A stretch of DNA of 64,000 nt from the NCBI GenBank assembly GCA_035551675.1, contig DASZMV010000040.1:62001-126000 (forward strand), read 5' to 3'. The stretch is from JAFECT01 sp035551675 (GTDB lineage: Bacteria > Pseudomonadota > Alphaproteobacteria > Caulobacterales > Caulobacteraceae). The notes below the pieces were generated by a model. That model was not told the origin of the DNA and did not search any database. It saw only the letters and a program-made list of their open reading frames with translations. Shown in pieces: positions 8,353-17,007 of the stretch. A program made the translations under genes and the position numbers. Each line of letters starts with the position of its first letter. The stretch's first letter is position 1.

Positions 8353-10077
8353 TCACCGGTCTCGTTCTTGTTCTTCCACCGCCCGCAGATGCTCTTCGGC
8401 GCGGCGCAGGTCTTCCTCGGCCTTGCGCCATTCCGGCGATTGCTCGAAGCGTTGCGCGCGGTCGATCTTCGCCTTGAACTCCGGTGAATTGACCATGGCT
8501 TCGGCCTTGGCCGCTTTCGCTGTCGCTTCGGCGATCCTCGCCCTGAACTCCGGTGAATTGACGAAAGCTTCGGCCTTCGCGGCCTTGGCGGTTGCTTCAG
8601 CGATCTTCGCCTTGAACTCGGCCGAGTTCACGTACGCTTCGGCCCTGGCCGCCTTGGCGGTGGCCTCCGCGATCTTGGCTTTGAATTCCGGCGAGTTGAC
8701 CATGGCTTCGGCCGCCGCGGCCTTTTCCGTCGCCTTGGCGATGTCCTTTTCGAGCTTGGCCTGTTGCTCGGGCGTCAGGTCGCCGTCCTCATCGTTGAAG
8801 ATCGTGAAGCTCCGGCCCGACGCGGACACCCATTTGTGCTTGTGGTGGCGGCCATGGCCGTTCTCGATCACGACGTTGTCGCCGTCGTCAGTGTCATCTG
8901 AAATGGCCTGGGGCGCGGCCGGAGGCGCTGGCGGCGCTGGCGGGGTGGGCATCTCGGCGATGGAGGGCGGCGTCGGCGGCGCGGGCGGCGCCGGGGTCAC
9001 GGCCATGGCGGGCGGCGGCGGCGGCGGAGGCGCTTCGGTCTGGGCCAAGGCGGTATTCACGTGAAGCAGGGTCGTGGCGCCGACGACGCCGGCCGCCATC
9101 AGGCCGCCGCCGATCAGGCCGAGGGCCTTCAGCGCGGGGCCGGTTGAGCGCTTGGGTCCGATGAGGTGCATAAGTCTCTCCTCGAGCATGGATTTTCCGA
9201 ACAGGCCGACAGCGACGGGTGCGCCGCGGACGAGCCTCGGTTGGATGGCCCCCGCCAGTGAAATCAGGCTCTGCGCATAGGCCCGCTCGGAGCGCATGGC
9301 CGTTGACGCCAGGGCGTCGCAGACCAGCTCACGCGTGCGCCTGACCTCGGCCAGCATGAGGTGCGCCGCCGGGTGCCACCACAGCGGCAGCGCCAGGGTC
9401 TCGCAGACGAGATTGATCGCGTAGTCGCGGCGGACCACGTGCGCGAACTCGTGCAGCAGCGCGGCGCGAAGCTCGGCGTCCGGCCGCTGCGTGAAGGCCT
9501 CAGGCACGAGCACCGTCGCGGCGAACACGCCCGCGACCGCCGGCGATGCGACCTGGGCGGTCTGCCGGATCCTCGGCATGCGGCGATGGCGCGCGCGCAT
9601 GAAGGCTTTGAGATCGGCCTGGACGCCGTCCGGCAACGTCACGGACTGGGCGCCGCCGACGAGTTTGCGAACCGCCAGCCAGCTCAGGAACAGGCGCCCG
9701 AAGCCGAGCGCGACGACCGCGGCGAAAAGCGCGGCCAAGCCCCAGGCCACGCGCGGATCGACTTCAAGCGCCGTCTTAACTGCGGGCGCCATGGTCGTGT
9801 CGGCGTGCGGGACTGCAGCGGCGACCAACGGCCCATCGGTCTCGATCGTGGGAATGGCGTCGGCGACGATGACGGCTCGGGGCACGGCGTGAACCGGCAT
9901 GGACGGGAGCCGGAGGCTCATCGCCGGCAGGGTCACCGAAAGCGCCAGACAGATCAGCCAGACGCGGTGACGACCGACGGGACTGAGGCCCCCTATCCGC
10001 GTCAGCGCCCAGGCGCCCAGGCCCAGCAGCGGCGCCTGCCAGAGTGCGTTGATCAGGTAGTCGAGGACGCCGGTCAT
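8353..10077 (-). CDS. BlaR1/M56-family membrane metallopeptidase with C-terminal repeats
   Basis: The 574-residue protein has N-terminal membrane helices, a cytosolic M56 zinc site HEFAH (His209, Glu210, His213), further membrane helices near residues 315-345, a proline-rich periplasmic linker (residues about 350-390) and a helical C-terminus with four 23-residue repeats. BlaR1-type proteins relay an extracytoplasmic signal by cleaving a BlaI-type repressor, and the neighbouring overlapping gene encodes such a repressor. The penicillin-binding sensor domain of true BlaR1 is absent, so the signal is not necessarily a beta-lactam. The repeats may bind a ligand or the cell envelope; that is inference. 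Confidence 0.85.
   Translation of the reverse strand: MTGVLDYLINALWQAPLLGLGAWALTRIGGLSPVGRHRVWLICLALSVTLPAMSLRLPSMPVHAVPRAVIVADAIPTIETDGPLVAAAVPHADTTMAPAVKTALEVDPRVAWGLAALFAAVVALGFGRLFLSWLAVRKLVGGAQSVTLPDGVQADLKAFMRARHRRMPRIRQTAQVASPAVAGVFAATVLVPEAFTQRPDAELRAALLHEFAHVVRRDYAINLVCETLALPLWWHPAAHLMLAEVRRTRELVCDALASTAMRSERAYAQSLISLAGAIQPRLVRGAPVAVGLFGKSMLEERLMHLIGPKRSTGPALKALGLIGGGLMAAGVVGATTLLHVNTALAQTEAPPPPPPPAMAVTPAPPAPPTPPSIAEMPTPPAPPAPPAAPQAISDDTDDGDNVVIENGHGRHHKHKWVSASGRSFTIFNDEDGDLTPEQQAKLEKDIAKATEKAAAAEAMVNSPEFKAKIAEATAKAARAEAYVNSAEFKAKIAEATAKAAKAEAFVNSPEFRARIAEATAKAAKAEAMVNSPEFKAKIDRAQRFEQSPEWRKAEEDLRRAEEHLRAVEEQERDR
8464..8712 (-). repeat. Four 69-bp in-frame tandem repeats in the M56 peptidase gene
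   Basis: The segment encoding VNSPEF-like units recurs exactly every 69 bases (at 8476, 8545, 8614 and 8683 on the plus strand). Each full unit encodes 23 residues of the pattern AEAxVNSPEFKAKIAEATAK plus three residues, predicted as alpha-helix. The last copy diverges after KAKI. The array could change length by slippage or recombination. Confidence 0.9.
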
Positions 10078-10490
10078 TCCCCGCCCTCCCCGTCCTTGTC
10101 TCTAGCCTTCTCACTGTCCTGCAGCAGCCTGGCGGCGCGTTCGAGCTGTTCGGGCGTGATCTGTCGGGTGTCGACCAGCGCCATCAGCAGCGCCTCGCTG
10201 GAGCCGCCGAACATGCGCGCGACCAGGTCGGTGACCGTGGACTTGACCGCGCCCTCGCGGGTAATCGCCGGTTCATAGGCAAAGGCGCGCCCGACCGCGG
10301 TTCGCCGGACCTTCTTCTTGCGCAGCAGCACGGTCAGCATGGTCTGCACCGTGGTGTAGGCCAGCTCGCCCTTCAGCCGGCCCTGGACGTCGGCCACCGT
10401 CGAGGCGCCGCCGTCCCAGAGCACCTGCATGATCTCCAGCTCCAGCGGGGTCAGGACGCCGGATGCGCGCTCGCGGGGCTGGGTCGCCAA
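10074..10490 (-). CDS. BlaI/MecI/CopY-family transcriptional repressor
   Basis: This 138-residue protein has the BlaI winged helix: LTPLELEIMQVLWDGGASTVADVQGRL, then TTVQTMLTVLLRKKKVRRTAVGRAFAYEP, and a C-terminal dimerisation region (LVARMFGGSSEALLMALVD). Its stop overlaps the start of the M56 peptidase gene by 4 bases, giving the usual repressor-sensor operon. Cleavage by the peptidase would release repression. The perfect palindrome at 10545-10558, 55 bases before its start, is the likely operator. Confidence 0.92.
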   Translation of the reverse strand: MATQPRERASGVLTPLELEIMQVLWDGGASTVADVQGRLKGELAYTTVQTMLTVLLRKKKVRRTAVGRAFAYEPAITREGAVKSTVTDLVARMFGGSSEALLMALVDTRQITPEQLERAARLLQDSEKARDKDGEGGE

Positions 10491-10544
10491 GGCCGTACTC
10501 CTAAATCGTTGGGAGAAGGCTGCGCGCGGTCCGGCGGACCGTCA

Positions 10545-10558
10545 ACTAAATTTTTAGT
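10545..10558. promoter_or_regulatory. Palindromic candidate BlaI operator
   Basis: ACTAAA-TT-TTTAGT is a perfect 14-bp palindrome in the leader of the BlaI/M56 operon. Its size and symmetry resemble known BlaI operators (consensus core TACA-N2-TGTA), with A in place of C/G in the half-sites. It lies 13 bases from the end of the upstream S9 peptidase gene. Confidence 0.6.
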
Positions 10559-10570
10559 AGGACTTTGGGA

Positions 10571-13054
10571 TCAGGGCGCCGCCTTCGTCGCCGCCGCGGG
10601 TTTCGCCCGTGGCGGCGCGTGCTTCACGTAGCGGTCGAGCCAGTCGTTCATCTCCCACAGCACCTCCAGCGTGGACTCGCGGCCGCGATAGCCGTGCGGC
10701 TCGTAGGGCAACTGGACGTAGCGCACCGTGGCGCCGGCGCCTTTCAACGCCGCGTAAAACCGCTCGCTTTGGACCGGGAAGGTGCCGTCGTTGTCGTCCT
10801 GTTCGCCGTGGATCAAGAGGATCGGCGACTTGACCTGGGGCGCGAAGGTGAAAGGCGACATTTTCGTATAGACGTCCGTGGCTTGCCAGTAGGTCCTTTC
10901 CTCGTTCTGGAAGCCGAATGGGGTGAGCGTGCGATTGTAGGCGCCCGACCGCGCGATGCCGGCGCGGAACAGGTCCGAGTGCGCCAACAGGTTCGCGGTC
11001 ATGAAGGCCCCATAGCTGTGACCGCCCACCGCGATGCGGTCGGGATCGGCCACGCCTTGAGCGACCACCTCGTCCACGGCGGCCTTGGCGTCGGCGACCA
11101 GCTGCTCGACGTAGGTGTCGTTGGGTTCGGCCCCATTGGCGCCGATGATCGGCGCAGAGAAGCCGTCGAAGATCGCGTAGCCCTGGGTCAGGAGATAGAG
11201 GTGGCTGATTCCGACCGGCCGCGTGAACCGATTCCTCGACCGATCAATCACTTCACCGGCGACTTTTGCGTCGGTGAATTCGGTCGGGTAGGCCCACATC
11301 AGCATGGGCAGCGGCCCGTCGCGGGCCTTGTCGTAGCCGGCCGGCAGATAGAGCGTGCCCGAGAGATTCACCCCGTCGGCGCGCTTGTAGACGAGGAGCT
11401 GTTTGGTCACCCCCGCAAACTGTGGCTCGGGATCGGGGAAATGGGTCAGGGCGCGGGGCTGGGCCTGGCCAACGGTGCGCACGAAGTAGTTCGGCGGATC
11501 GGTGCGGCTCTCGCGACGGGTCAACAGCTTGCGCCCGTCGTCGCTGAGCAGGCCCTGCGGCGTCTCGTAGTCGTCGGCCTCGGCGGTCCACAGGCGGTCT
11601 TCCTTGCCGGTGGCCAGGTCCATCCGCGCCAGGAACGGATGCTCGCCGTCGCGCGCCGCGCCGGCGCCCGCGAACAGCACGCCCTCGCCGTCGGCGGTCA
11701 TCGCCATCACCGGTTCGCCGAATACGCCAGGTCTTTCAAGAGGTTGGCCTGGATCGTTGTATTCGTCCTGCGAGTTCCGCTGCAGCAGGACGCGGGCCGG
11801 CTTGGCGCCGGAGGGATCGACCACCAGGCGCGTCTCGTGCCGGGTCTTGCCCCAGCGCTCGGTCAGGAGCGCGACGTCCTTGGAGCCCCAGTCGATGTTG
11901 CGGAACCGTTCGTTCAGATCGGCGAGCGTGCGCGGCGGCGCGGCGAAGGGCGCGTCCAGCAGGACCACGCGATCGTGGATGTCGACCTTCTTGCGCGGGT
12001 CACCGCCGTCCTGGGCCTCGGCCCAGACCAGGGTCGCGGGCGCATCGGCGCGCCAGTCGACGTCGCGGGGTCCGGTGACCTCCGCATCGAAACTGATCGG
12101 CAGGTTGTCGGCGATCGGGCGGTCGACCAGGATCTTCACCGGGTGGCCGTCGGTCGCGTCGAGGACCGCGATCTCGGTGGGGAACAGGCGCGCCGGGACG
12201 TTGTAGCTATACGGCCTGTGCAGGCGCTCGGTGAGGATGAAGCGGCCGTCGGGCGACAGCGAGAACGACTCGAACACGCCAGGCGCGCTGATCGCCCGCG
12301 CCTGGCCGTCGAGGCTCACGCGGGTCAGCCGTGCGGTGAAATAGTAGTCGAACAGCGCCTCGTCGTGGGCGTCCTTCAACAGATCCTCGTAGGTGCGCCC
12401 CGGCGCCACGTGGCCGTCGTTCTCCTGGATGATCGGGCCATCGGGCGTGGTCGGCGCAACCGGCGCGGCGCCGCGGCTGTCCAGCACGCAGGGCACGATC
12501 ACCGCCGAACTGTCCGGGGTCCATTCCAGCCGCATTCCGAAGGCCGCGTTCACCACCGCGCCGGTCAGCTTGCGCGCCTGGCCGGTGTCGGCGTCGGCCA
12601 CCCAGAGCTCGAGCCCGGCCGGCGCCTCGGCGATGAAGGCTACGTGCTTGTCGTCGGGCGACCAGCGCGCCGCGCTGAAACGCATGCCCTTGGGCAGGGC
12701 CGCGTCCCGGGTCGCGCCCGTGGCCACGTCCTCAAAGGTGAGCGACGTCAGCCAGTTGAGGCGGATTTCTGCGGGTCCGTTGGTCTGGGGCGAGATGCGG
12801 TAGCCGCCCAGCCGCAACAGCGGTCGCGACAGGTTCTCGATGGTGGGCAGGCTCTCGCGGCCGAAGATGGCCAGGTGCTTGCGGTCGCGGCTCAGGCTGA
12901 CCGACGGCGTCGGCGTGGCCTCGATCATCGCCGGGATCGGCGCGGGGGGCGTGTGATAGACGCTGGCCGGCGTGTCGGCGCTCGCGCCCGAAACCACAAA
13001 CGGCGCGGCGAAACCGGCGAGGACGAGCGCCCTCGCAAACGACCTGAACCCCAT
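10571..13054 (-). CDS. Exported S9 prolyl-oligopeptidase-family serine peptidase (glutamyl-endopeptidase-like)
   Basis: The 827-residue product has a signal peptide (to about residue 26), an N-terminal beta-propeller region and a C-terminal alpha/beta hydrolase domain. The nucleophile elbow is GGHSYGAFM, the acid lies in HGEQDDNDGTFP and the His in YEPHGYRGRES. The propeller and the catalytic context resemble the S9D-like glutamyl endopeptidase group more than acylaminoacyl peptidase. It would cut oligopeptides in the periplasm. It precedes the BlaI/M56 genes in the same direction, with the candidate operator between them. Confidence 0.85.
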   Translation of the reverse strand: MGFRSFARALVLAGFAAPFVVSGASADTPASVYHTPPAPIPAMIEATPTPSVSLSRDRKHLAIFGRESLPTIENLSRPLLRLGGYRISPQTNGPAEIRLNWLTSLTFEDVATGATRDAALPKGMRFSAARWSPDDKHVAFIAEAPAGLELWVADADTGQARKLTGAVVNAAFGMRLEWTPDSSAVIVPCVLDSRGAAPVAPTTPDGPIIQENDGHVAPGRTYEDLLKDAHDEALFDYYFTARLTRVSLDGQARAISAPGVFESFSLSPDGRFILTERLHRPYSYNVPARLFPTEIAVLDATDGHPVKILVDRPIADNLPISFDAEVTGPRDVDWRADAPATLVWAEAQDGGDPRKKVDIHDRVVLLDAPFAAPPRTLADLNERFRNIDWGSKDVALLTERWGKTRHETRLVVDPSGAKPARVLLQRNSQDEYNDPGQPLERPGVFGEPVMAMTADGEGVLFAGAGAARDGEHPFLARMDLATGKEDRLWTAEADDYETPQGLLSDDGRKLLTRRESRTDPPNYFVRTVGQAQPRALTHFPDPEPQFAGVTKQLLVYKRADGVNLSGTLYLPAGYDKARDGPLPMLMWAYPTEFTDAKVAGEVIDRSRNRFTRPVGISHLYLLTQGYAIFDGFSAPIIGANGAEPNDTYVEQLVADAKAAVDEVVAQGVADPDRIAVGGHSYGAFMTANLLAHSDLFRAGIARSGAYNRTLTPFGFQNEERTYWQATDVYTKMSPFTFAPQVKSPILLIHGEQDDNDGTFPVQSERFYAALKGAGATVRYVQLPYEPHGYRGRESTLEVLWEMNDWLDRYVKHAPPRAKPAAATKAAP

Positions 13055-13078
13055 GACGAACTCCCCGAAACGACGCGT

Positions 13079-13107
13079 CGAGCCTAGGCCGCGAAGGCGC
13101 AGGCTCG
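13079..13107 (-). terminator. Stem-loop after the tmk-holB-tatD-MBL operon
   Basis: CGAGCCT and AGGCTCG form a 7-bp stem, with a smaller GCC/GGC stem inside the 15-base spacer. It lies 39 bases beyond the MBL hydrolase stop codon and ahead of the S9 gene. No clear T-run follows, so termination is only plausible. Confidence 0.35.
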
Positions 13108-13145
13108 CAAGGCGATCATAAGTTCAACGCGCTGACTCGAAAATT

Positions 13146-13964
13146 TCAGTCGCTTCCGACTGCTAACGGAAACACGTCACGCCAGCCGTCAAAGGCGGGT
13201 TCGACTCCGGCGGGCAATTGTCGAGCGAGTTCGGCGTAATCCAGGTCGACGTGCATGTTGGTGAGCACCGCGCGGCGCGGCTTCACCTCGGCGATCCAGT
13301 CCAGCGCCTGCTGCACGTTCGAATGCGTCGGGTGCGGCTTCCAACGCAGGGCGTCGACGATCCAGAGGTCGAGGTCGCGCAACGCGTCCATGGCCTCGGC
13401 CGTCAGCTGCGAGACGTCGCTGGAATAGGCCACGTCGCCGAAGCGCACGCCCGCCGACATGATCGGCCCATGCACCTGCGGGAACGTGATTATGGGAAGT
13501 TCTCCCGAAGGTCCGTCGATGCTCCAGGGTGTTCCATGCGCGGGCATGACCACCGCATCGCAAATGGCAGGATAGTCCATCGCACCGTTGAAAATGTAGG
13601 CGAAACGGTGCGTGAGCGTCGCGTGGTCCTCGGCGCTCATGAAGCACGGCGCCCGACGAGCCATGCGTCCCGCGAAGACCCGCAGGTCGTCGATGCCGTG
13701 GGTCTGGTCGGCATGGTCGTGGGTGTAGATCACCCCGTCCACCCGCTCGATCCCGGCCGCCGCCGCCTGCAGCCGAAAGTCCGGCGCGGTGTCGACCACC
13801 ACGGTCGTCCACGGCTCGCCCTGGGCTCCGACGCGGCGCACCAGCAGCGAACAGCGCGAACGCCGGTTGCGCGGATCGGCCGGATCGCAAGCCCCCCAGT
13901 TCCCGTCGGCCCGCGGCACGCCGCCGGAGGATCCGCAGCCGAGGATGGTGACCTCGAGGCTCAT
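13146..13964 (-). CDS. MBL-fold metallo-hydrolase, PhnP-like
   Basis: This 272-residue protein starts MSLEVTILGCGSSGGVPR and carries the metal-binding motif HDHADQTHGIDDLR, followed by further His/Asp ligands (YSSDVSQL, NMHVDLDY). The GCGSSGGVP opening and the HxHADxTHGIDDL motif are characteristic of PhnP/RNase Z-like phosphodiesterases. The start codon overlaps the tatD stop by 4 bases, so translation is coupled. The natural substrate is probably a cyclic phosphodiester, but no phn genes are nearby. Confidence 0.88.
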   Translation of the reverse strand: MSLEVTILGCGSSGGVPRADGNWGACDPADPRNRRSRCSLLVRRVGAQGEPWTTVVVDTAPDFRLQAAAAGIERVDGVIYTHDHADQTHGIDDLRVFAGRMARRAPCFMSAEDHATLTHRFAYIFNGAMDYPAICDAVVMPAHGTPWSIDGPSGELPIITFPQVHGPIMSAGVRFGDVAYSSDVSQLTAEAMDALRDLDLWIVDALRWKPHPTHSNVQQALDWIAEVKPRRAVLTNMHVDLDYAELARQLPAGVEPAFDGWRDVFPLAVGSD

Positions 13965-14740
13965 GCGTGCGGTATCCGGTCGAACACCGCGAAGAAGGCG
14001 TCGGTGGTGCGCGCCTCGGCGTCCTCGCGGCTCCAGCCGCGGATCTCGGCCAGCTTGTCCAGCACGTGGCCGACATAGGCCGGCTCGTTGCGTCGGCCGC
14101 GCATAGGCACGGGCGCGAGATAGGGGCAGTCGGTTTCGATGAGGATCCGGTCGGCCGGCATGTCGCGGATCAGCGCGCGCACCTCCTCGGCCGCCTTGAA
14201 GGTCGCGATGCCGGAGACCGAGAACCAGGCGCCCATTTCCGCTACTGCCTTCGCGAGTTCCGGTCCGCTCGTATAGCAATGCATGAGCAGTTTGAACGGT
14301 CCGCGCTCGCGTCCTTCGCGCAGCAGCCGGGCCATGACGTCGTCGGCCTCGCGGGTGTGGACGACCAGCGGCAGGCCGGTTTCGCGCGCCGCATCGATGT
14401 GGGTCTCGAACACACGCGCCTGAACCTCGCGCGGGCTAAGGTCGTAGTGGAAGTCGAGGCCGCATTCGCCGATGCCGACGACGCGCGGCCGGCTTGCCAG
14501 ATCGACCAAGGTCTCAACCGAAAGCGCCGGATCTTCCTTGGCTTCGTGCGGGTGGGTTCCGACCGTGCACCAGATGTCCGGGTGTTCCATGGCCAGCGCA
14601 TGGGTCGCCTCGAAACTCGACACCCGGTCGGAGATCTCGACCATCAGCCCGACCCCGGCCTCCCGCGCGCGGGCAATGACCGCGTCGCGGTCGTCGTCGA
14701 ACTGGGGCGCGTGCAGGTTCACGTGGCTGTCGATCAGCAT
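13961..14740 (-). CDS. tatD: TatD-family metal-dependent DNase
   Basis: The 259-residue protein shows the TatD metal ligands in order: DSHVNLH at residues 4-10, GECGLDFHY, VVHTREA, MHCYTS and ETDCPYLAP. The more usual DSHxHLD opening is altered to DSHVNLH, losing the second His of the canonical pair. The family has 3'-5' exonuclease or deoxyribonuclease activity. It sits four bases after holB and overlaps the next gene. In many alphaproteobacteria metG lies between holB and tatD; it is absent here. Confidence 0.9.
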   Translation of the reverse strand: MLIDSHVNLHAPQFDDDRDAVIARAREAGVGLMVEISDRVSSFEATHALAMEHPDIWCTVGTHPHEAKEDPALSVETLVDLASRPRVVGIGECGLDFHYDLSPREVQARVFETHIDAARETGLPLVVHTREADDVMARLLREGRERGPFKLLMHCYTSGPELAKAVAEMGAWFSVSGIATFKAAEEVRALIRDMPADRILIETDCPYLAPVPMRGRRNEPAYVGHVLDKLAEIRGWSREDAEARTTDAFFAVFDRIPHA

Positions 14741-14744
14741 CCGC

Positions 14745-15755
14745 TCAGGCCGCCTCCACCGGCGCCTGGGCGCGGAGCGACCTCAGCTCCGCCAAGAGCG
14801 TCCAGAACATGTCGGCGCGATCGAGGTTCACCGCGTCCGCCTCGCCCGGCGCGTCGGCGACTTTGTCCCAGAACTCCGCCAGCCGCGACGCGTAAGCCGG
14901 GTCGCGGCGCGGCGCCGTGGCGGCGAGGCGCAGGGCTTCGGCCAACCGCTCAAGGAACAGCTCGAACCGCCCCTGCCCGGCCTGGCCGCGGAAGCTGTCG
15001 GCAAGCGCCAACAACTCGTTGTCCGCCGGCGGCGCGCCGAGCACGAGATCGCGCGCGATCCCGTCGAACTCCAGCGCGTGTCCTTCCGCCAGCCGCAATG
15101 CGCGGCCGGGCGCGCCCTTGGCCATCTGTGCAACGGCATGCGCGTCTTCCTCGGCGAGCCCCGCACGCCGCGCCACGAAGTCGGCCACCGCTTCGGTCGG
15201 CCAGGGTGCGAACGCGAGCCGGCGGCAGCGCGAGCGGATGGTTGCGACCAACCGACCCGGCGCGTGCGAGACCAGCAGCAGCACGCCGCGTTCGGGCGGC
15301 TCCTCCAGCGTCTTCAACAGCGCGTTCGCCGCGTTGGCGTTCATGTCGTCGGCGGCGTCGACGATGGCGACCCGGTAGGGGCTGCGTGACGGCGTCTTGG
15401 CGAAGAAGCCCGGCAGGGCGCGCGCGTCGTCGACCGAGATGTACTTCCTGGTCTTGCCGTCCTCGACCGCGCGCTCGAGCGTCATCAGGTCGGGGTGGGA
15501 CTGGGCCGCGATCAGGCGGTTCTCCGGATCGTCGGGGCTCGATCCCAGCAACCCGAACGCCGGGTCGGGCTTGGCGCCCAGCAATCGGCGCGCCGCGCGA
15601 TAGGCGAAGGTCGCCTTGCCCACGCCCTCGGGGCCGGTCAGCAGCCAGGCGTGGTGCAGCCGGCCGCGCGCTAGCGCCTCGAGGAAGGCGCCCTCGACCT
15701 GATCGCCGCGCTCATAGTCGTAGACGTCGCGGGGGGCCGGCAGGTCCTCAGCCAT
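14745..15755 (-). CDS. holB: DNA polymerase III delta' subunit
   Basis: This 336-residue clamp-loader ATPase-fold protein has a P-loop GPEGVGKAT near residue 31, the sensor/SRC motif (TIRSRCRRLAF) and the helical C-terminal domain. It would help load the beta clamp in replication. The ATG at 15755 is preferred to longer frames because those overlap tmk; tmk ends 5 bases upstream. The gene order tmk-holB is conserved and supports the call. Confidence 0.9.
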   Translation of the reverse strand: MAEDLPAPRDVYDYERGDQVEGAFLEALARGRLHHAWLLTGPEGVGKATFAYRAARRLLGAKPDPAFGLLGSSPDDPENRLIAAQSHPDLMTLERAVEDGKTRKYISVDDARALPGFFAKTPSRSPYRVAIVDAADDMNANAANALLKTLEEPPERGVLLLVSHAPGRLVATIRSRCRRLAFAPWPTEAVADFVARRAGLAEEDAHAVAQMAKGAPGRALRLAEGHALEFDGIARDLVLGAPPADNELLALADSFRGQAGQGRFELFLERLAEALRLAATAPRRDPAYASRLAEFWDKVADAPGEADAVNLDRADMFWTLLAELRSLRAQAPVEAA

Positions 15756-15760
15756 GGGCG

Positions 15761-16402
15761 TCAGCCATTCGAGGTCTCGGCCAGCAGGCGGAACTCGACC
15801 TCGCGCCAGACGCGCTCGGTCACCGCGTCGAGGTCGGCCGCCGCGTCGATCAGCACGCAACGTTCCGGGCGCATCGCCGCAAGCTCGAGAAAGCTGTCGC
15901 GGAGACGCTGGTGGAAGGTGACCCCCTTGGCCTCGAACCGCGCGTCGCCGCCCCGCGCTTGGGCTCGTTCCAGCCCCGTCTCCACCGGCAGGTCGAACAC
16001 CAGCGTCAGGTCCGGCTGGTCGAGCCCGACCACAGCCCGGTCGATCCGCTCGATCAGCTCCGGGTCGGCCCCGCCGCCGGCGCCCTGGTAGGCGCGGCTG
16101 GAGTCGGCGAAGCGGTCCGACACCACCCAGGCGCCGCGCTCCAGCGCCGGGCGGATGACCCGCTCAAGATGGTCCGCCCGCGCCGCGTACATGAGCAGGA
16201 CCTCCGCCGTGGGCGACCAGCGGTCGGCGCCGCCCTGGACCAGGAGCGCGCGCAACGCCTCCGCGCCCGGCGTGCCGCCGGGCTCACGCGTGGCGACGAC
16301 CTCAAGCCCCCGTGCCCGCAACCGGTCGACCAGCCGCAGGGCCTGGGTGGACTTGCCCGTCCCCTCCCCTCCTTCGAGCGTCAGAAATTTCCCGCGTTTC
16401 AC
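15761..16402 (-). CDS. tmk: Thymidylate kinase
   Basis: The 213-residue protein has the P-loop EGGEGTGKST at residues 9-18, the base-binding DRFADSSRAYQGAGGG segment and the LID-like region typical of dTMP kinases. It phosphorylates dTMP to dTDP in the cytoplasm for DNA synthesis. It is first in a four-gene operon with holB, tatD and the MBL hydrolase. Length is normal for the family. Confidence 0.95.
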   Translation of the reverse strand: MKRGKFLTLEGGEGTGKSTQALRLVDRLRARGLEVVATREPGGTPGAEALRALLVQGGADRWSPTAEVLLMYAARADHLERVIRPALERGAWVVSDRFADSSRAYQGAGGGADPELIERIDRAVVGLDQPDLTLVFDLPVETGLERAQARGGDARFEAKGVTFHQRLRDSFLELAAMRPERCVLIDAAADLDAVTERVWREVEFRLLAETSNG

Positions 16403-16474
16403 GCGCGCACAATGGCGGCTCGCGCCGGCCGTTCAAGCTAAAGATTGGGCAAGCCAAACCTCAGCCGGGCGTGG

Positions 16475-16561
16475 CTAGGCCGTCATCCAGAACCCGGCGG
16501 CCAGAAGCACCAGCACCCGGAACAGGCCGGTCATCGGCAGGTCGAACATTTCGCGATCCAT
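16475..16561 (-). CDS. Possible 28-residue membrane microprotein
   Basis: A short open frame upstream of tmk encodes a protein beginning MDREMFDLPMTGLFRVL, with a single hydrophobic segment (about residues 12-27) and an acidic N-terminus. It has no strong ribosome-binding sequence and no recognised family. It may be a real small membrane protein or chance. Confidence 0.3.
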   Translation of the reverse strand: MDREMFDLPMTGLFRVLVLLAAGFWMTA

Positions 16562-16654
16562 GGGGACAGGATACGGGCTCCGTGGTTGGGGCCGGCTTAA
16601 GCGAGGTGGTTAATCCTTCGCCTACCGCTCAGGGCTTGCTATGGACCCCGCGCC

Positions 16655-16744
16655 GGACGGGTGGCCGAGTGGTTTAAGGCAGCGGTCTTGAAAACCGCCG
16701 TAGGTGAAAGCCTACCGTGAGTTCGAATCTCACCCCGTCCGCCA
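16655..16744 (+). tRNA. tRNA-Ser (anticodon UGA)
   Basis: The 90-base gene folds into a class II tRNA. GGACGGG pairs with CCCGTCC in the acceptor stem, a G discriminator precedes an encoded CCA, and the anticodon stem GCGGT/ACCGC encloses the loop CTTGAAA with anticodon TGA at 16689-16691. A long variable arm (TAGG...CCTA) and a GTGAG/CTCAC T-stem with TTCGAAT complete a standard serine tRNA reading UCA/UCG codons. Confidence 0.97.
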
Positions 16745-16776
16745 GACACTCTGACGGACCGCGCCTCACCGTAAAT

Positions 16777-16824
16777 CGCCGTATTTAACGGCGCCGCCCC
16801 CACCGCATTTCACCGTATTTACGG
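16777..16824 (+). terminator. Two similar hairpins downstream of tRNA-Ser
   Basis: CGCCGT-ATTTA-ACGGCG (16777-16793) and CCGTA-TT-TACGG (16813-16824) are two related stems 33-80 bases after the tRNA. The shared core CCGTATTTA(A)CGGCGCC is directly repeated. They may end tRNA transcription or protect the 3' end; the rest of the gap to 17007 shows nothing else clear. Confidence 0.45.
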
Positions 16825-17007
16825 CGCCCGCCTCCCGCGGCGGACGTCTCCGTTTCGATTGTCAAGACCCGTCGGCGCGGCGAGGGTGGGGTCTGAGCGG
16901 TAGCGGAGCAAGGGCGGGAAAAATTCAGAGATGGAACGCCGCGCACAGGGTATTCGGCGGCGGCGACGGACCGGGTAGAACAGCGCTACGCCAATTCGGG
17001 GGATCCG

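Noticed and set aside
10571..13054. Lasso-peptide isopeptidase locus (S9 enzyme plus TonB receptor)
   Set aside because: No lasso precursor, B or C genes are present, and the S9 gene is not adjacent to a receptor.
10565..13087. 840-codon open frame on the plus strand opposite the S9 peptidase gene
   Set aside because: It is antisense to a clearly real S9 gene, has composition typical of GC-rich shadow frames and shows no domain.
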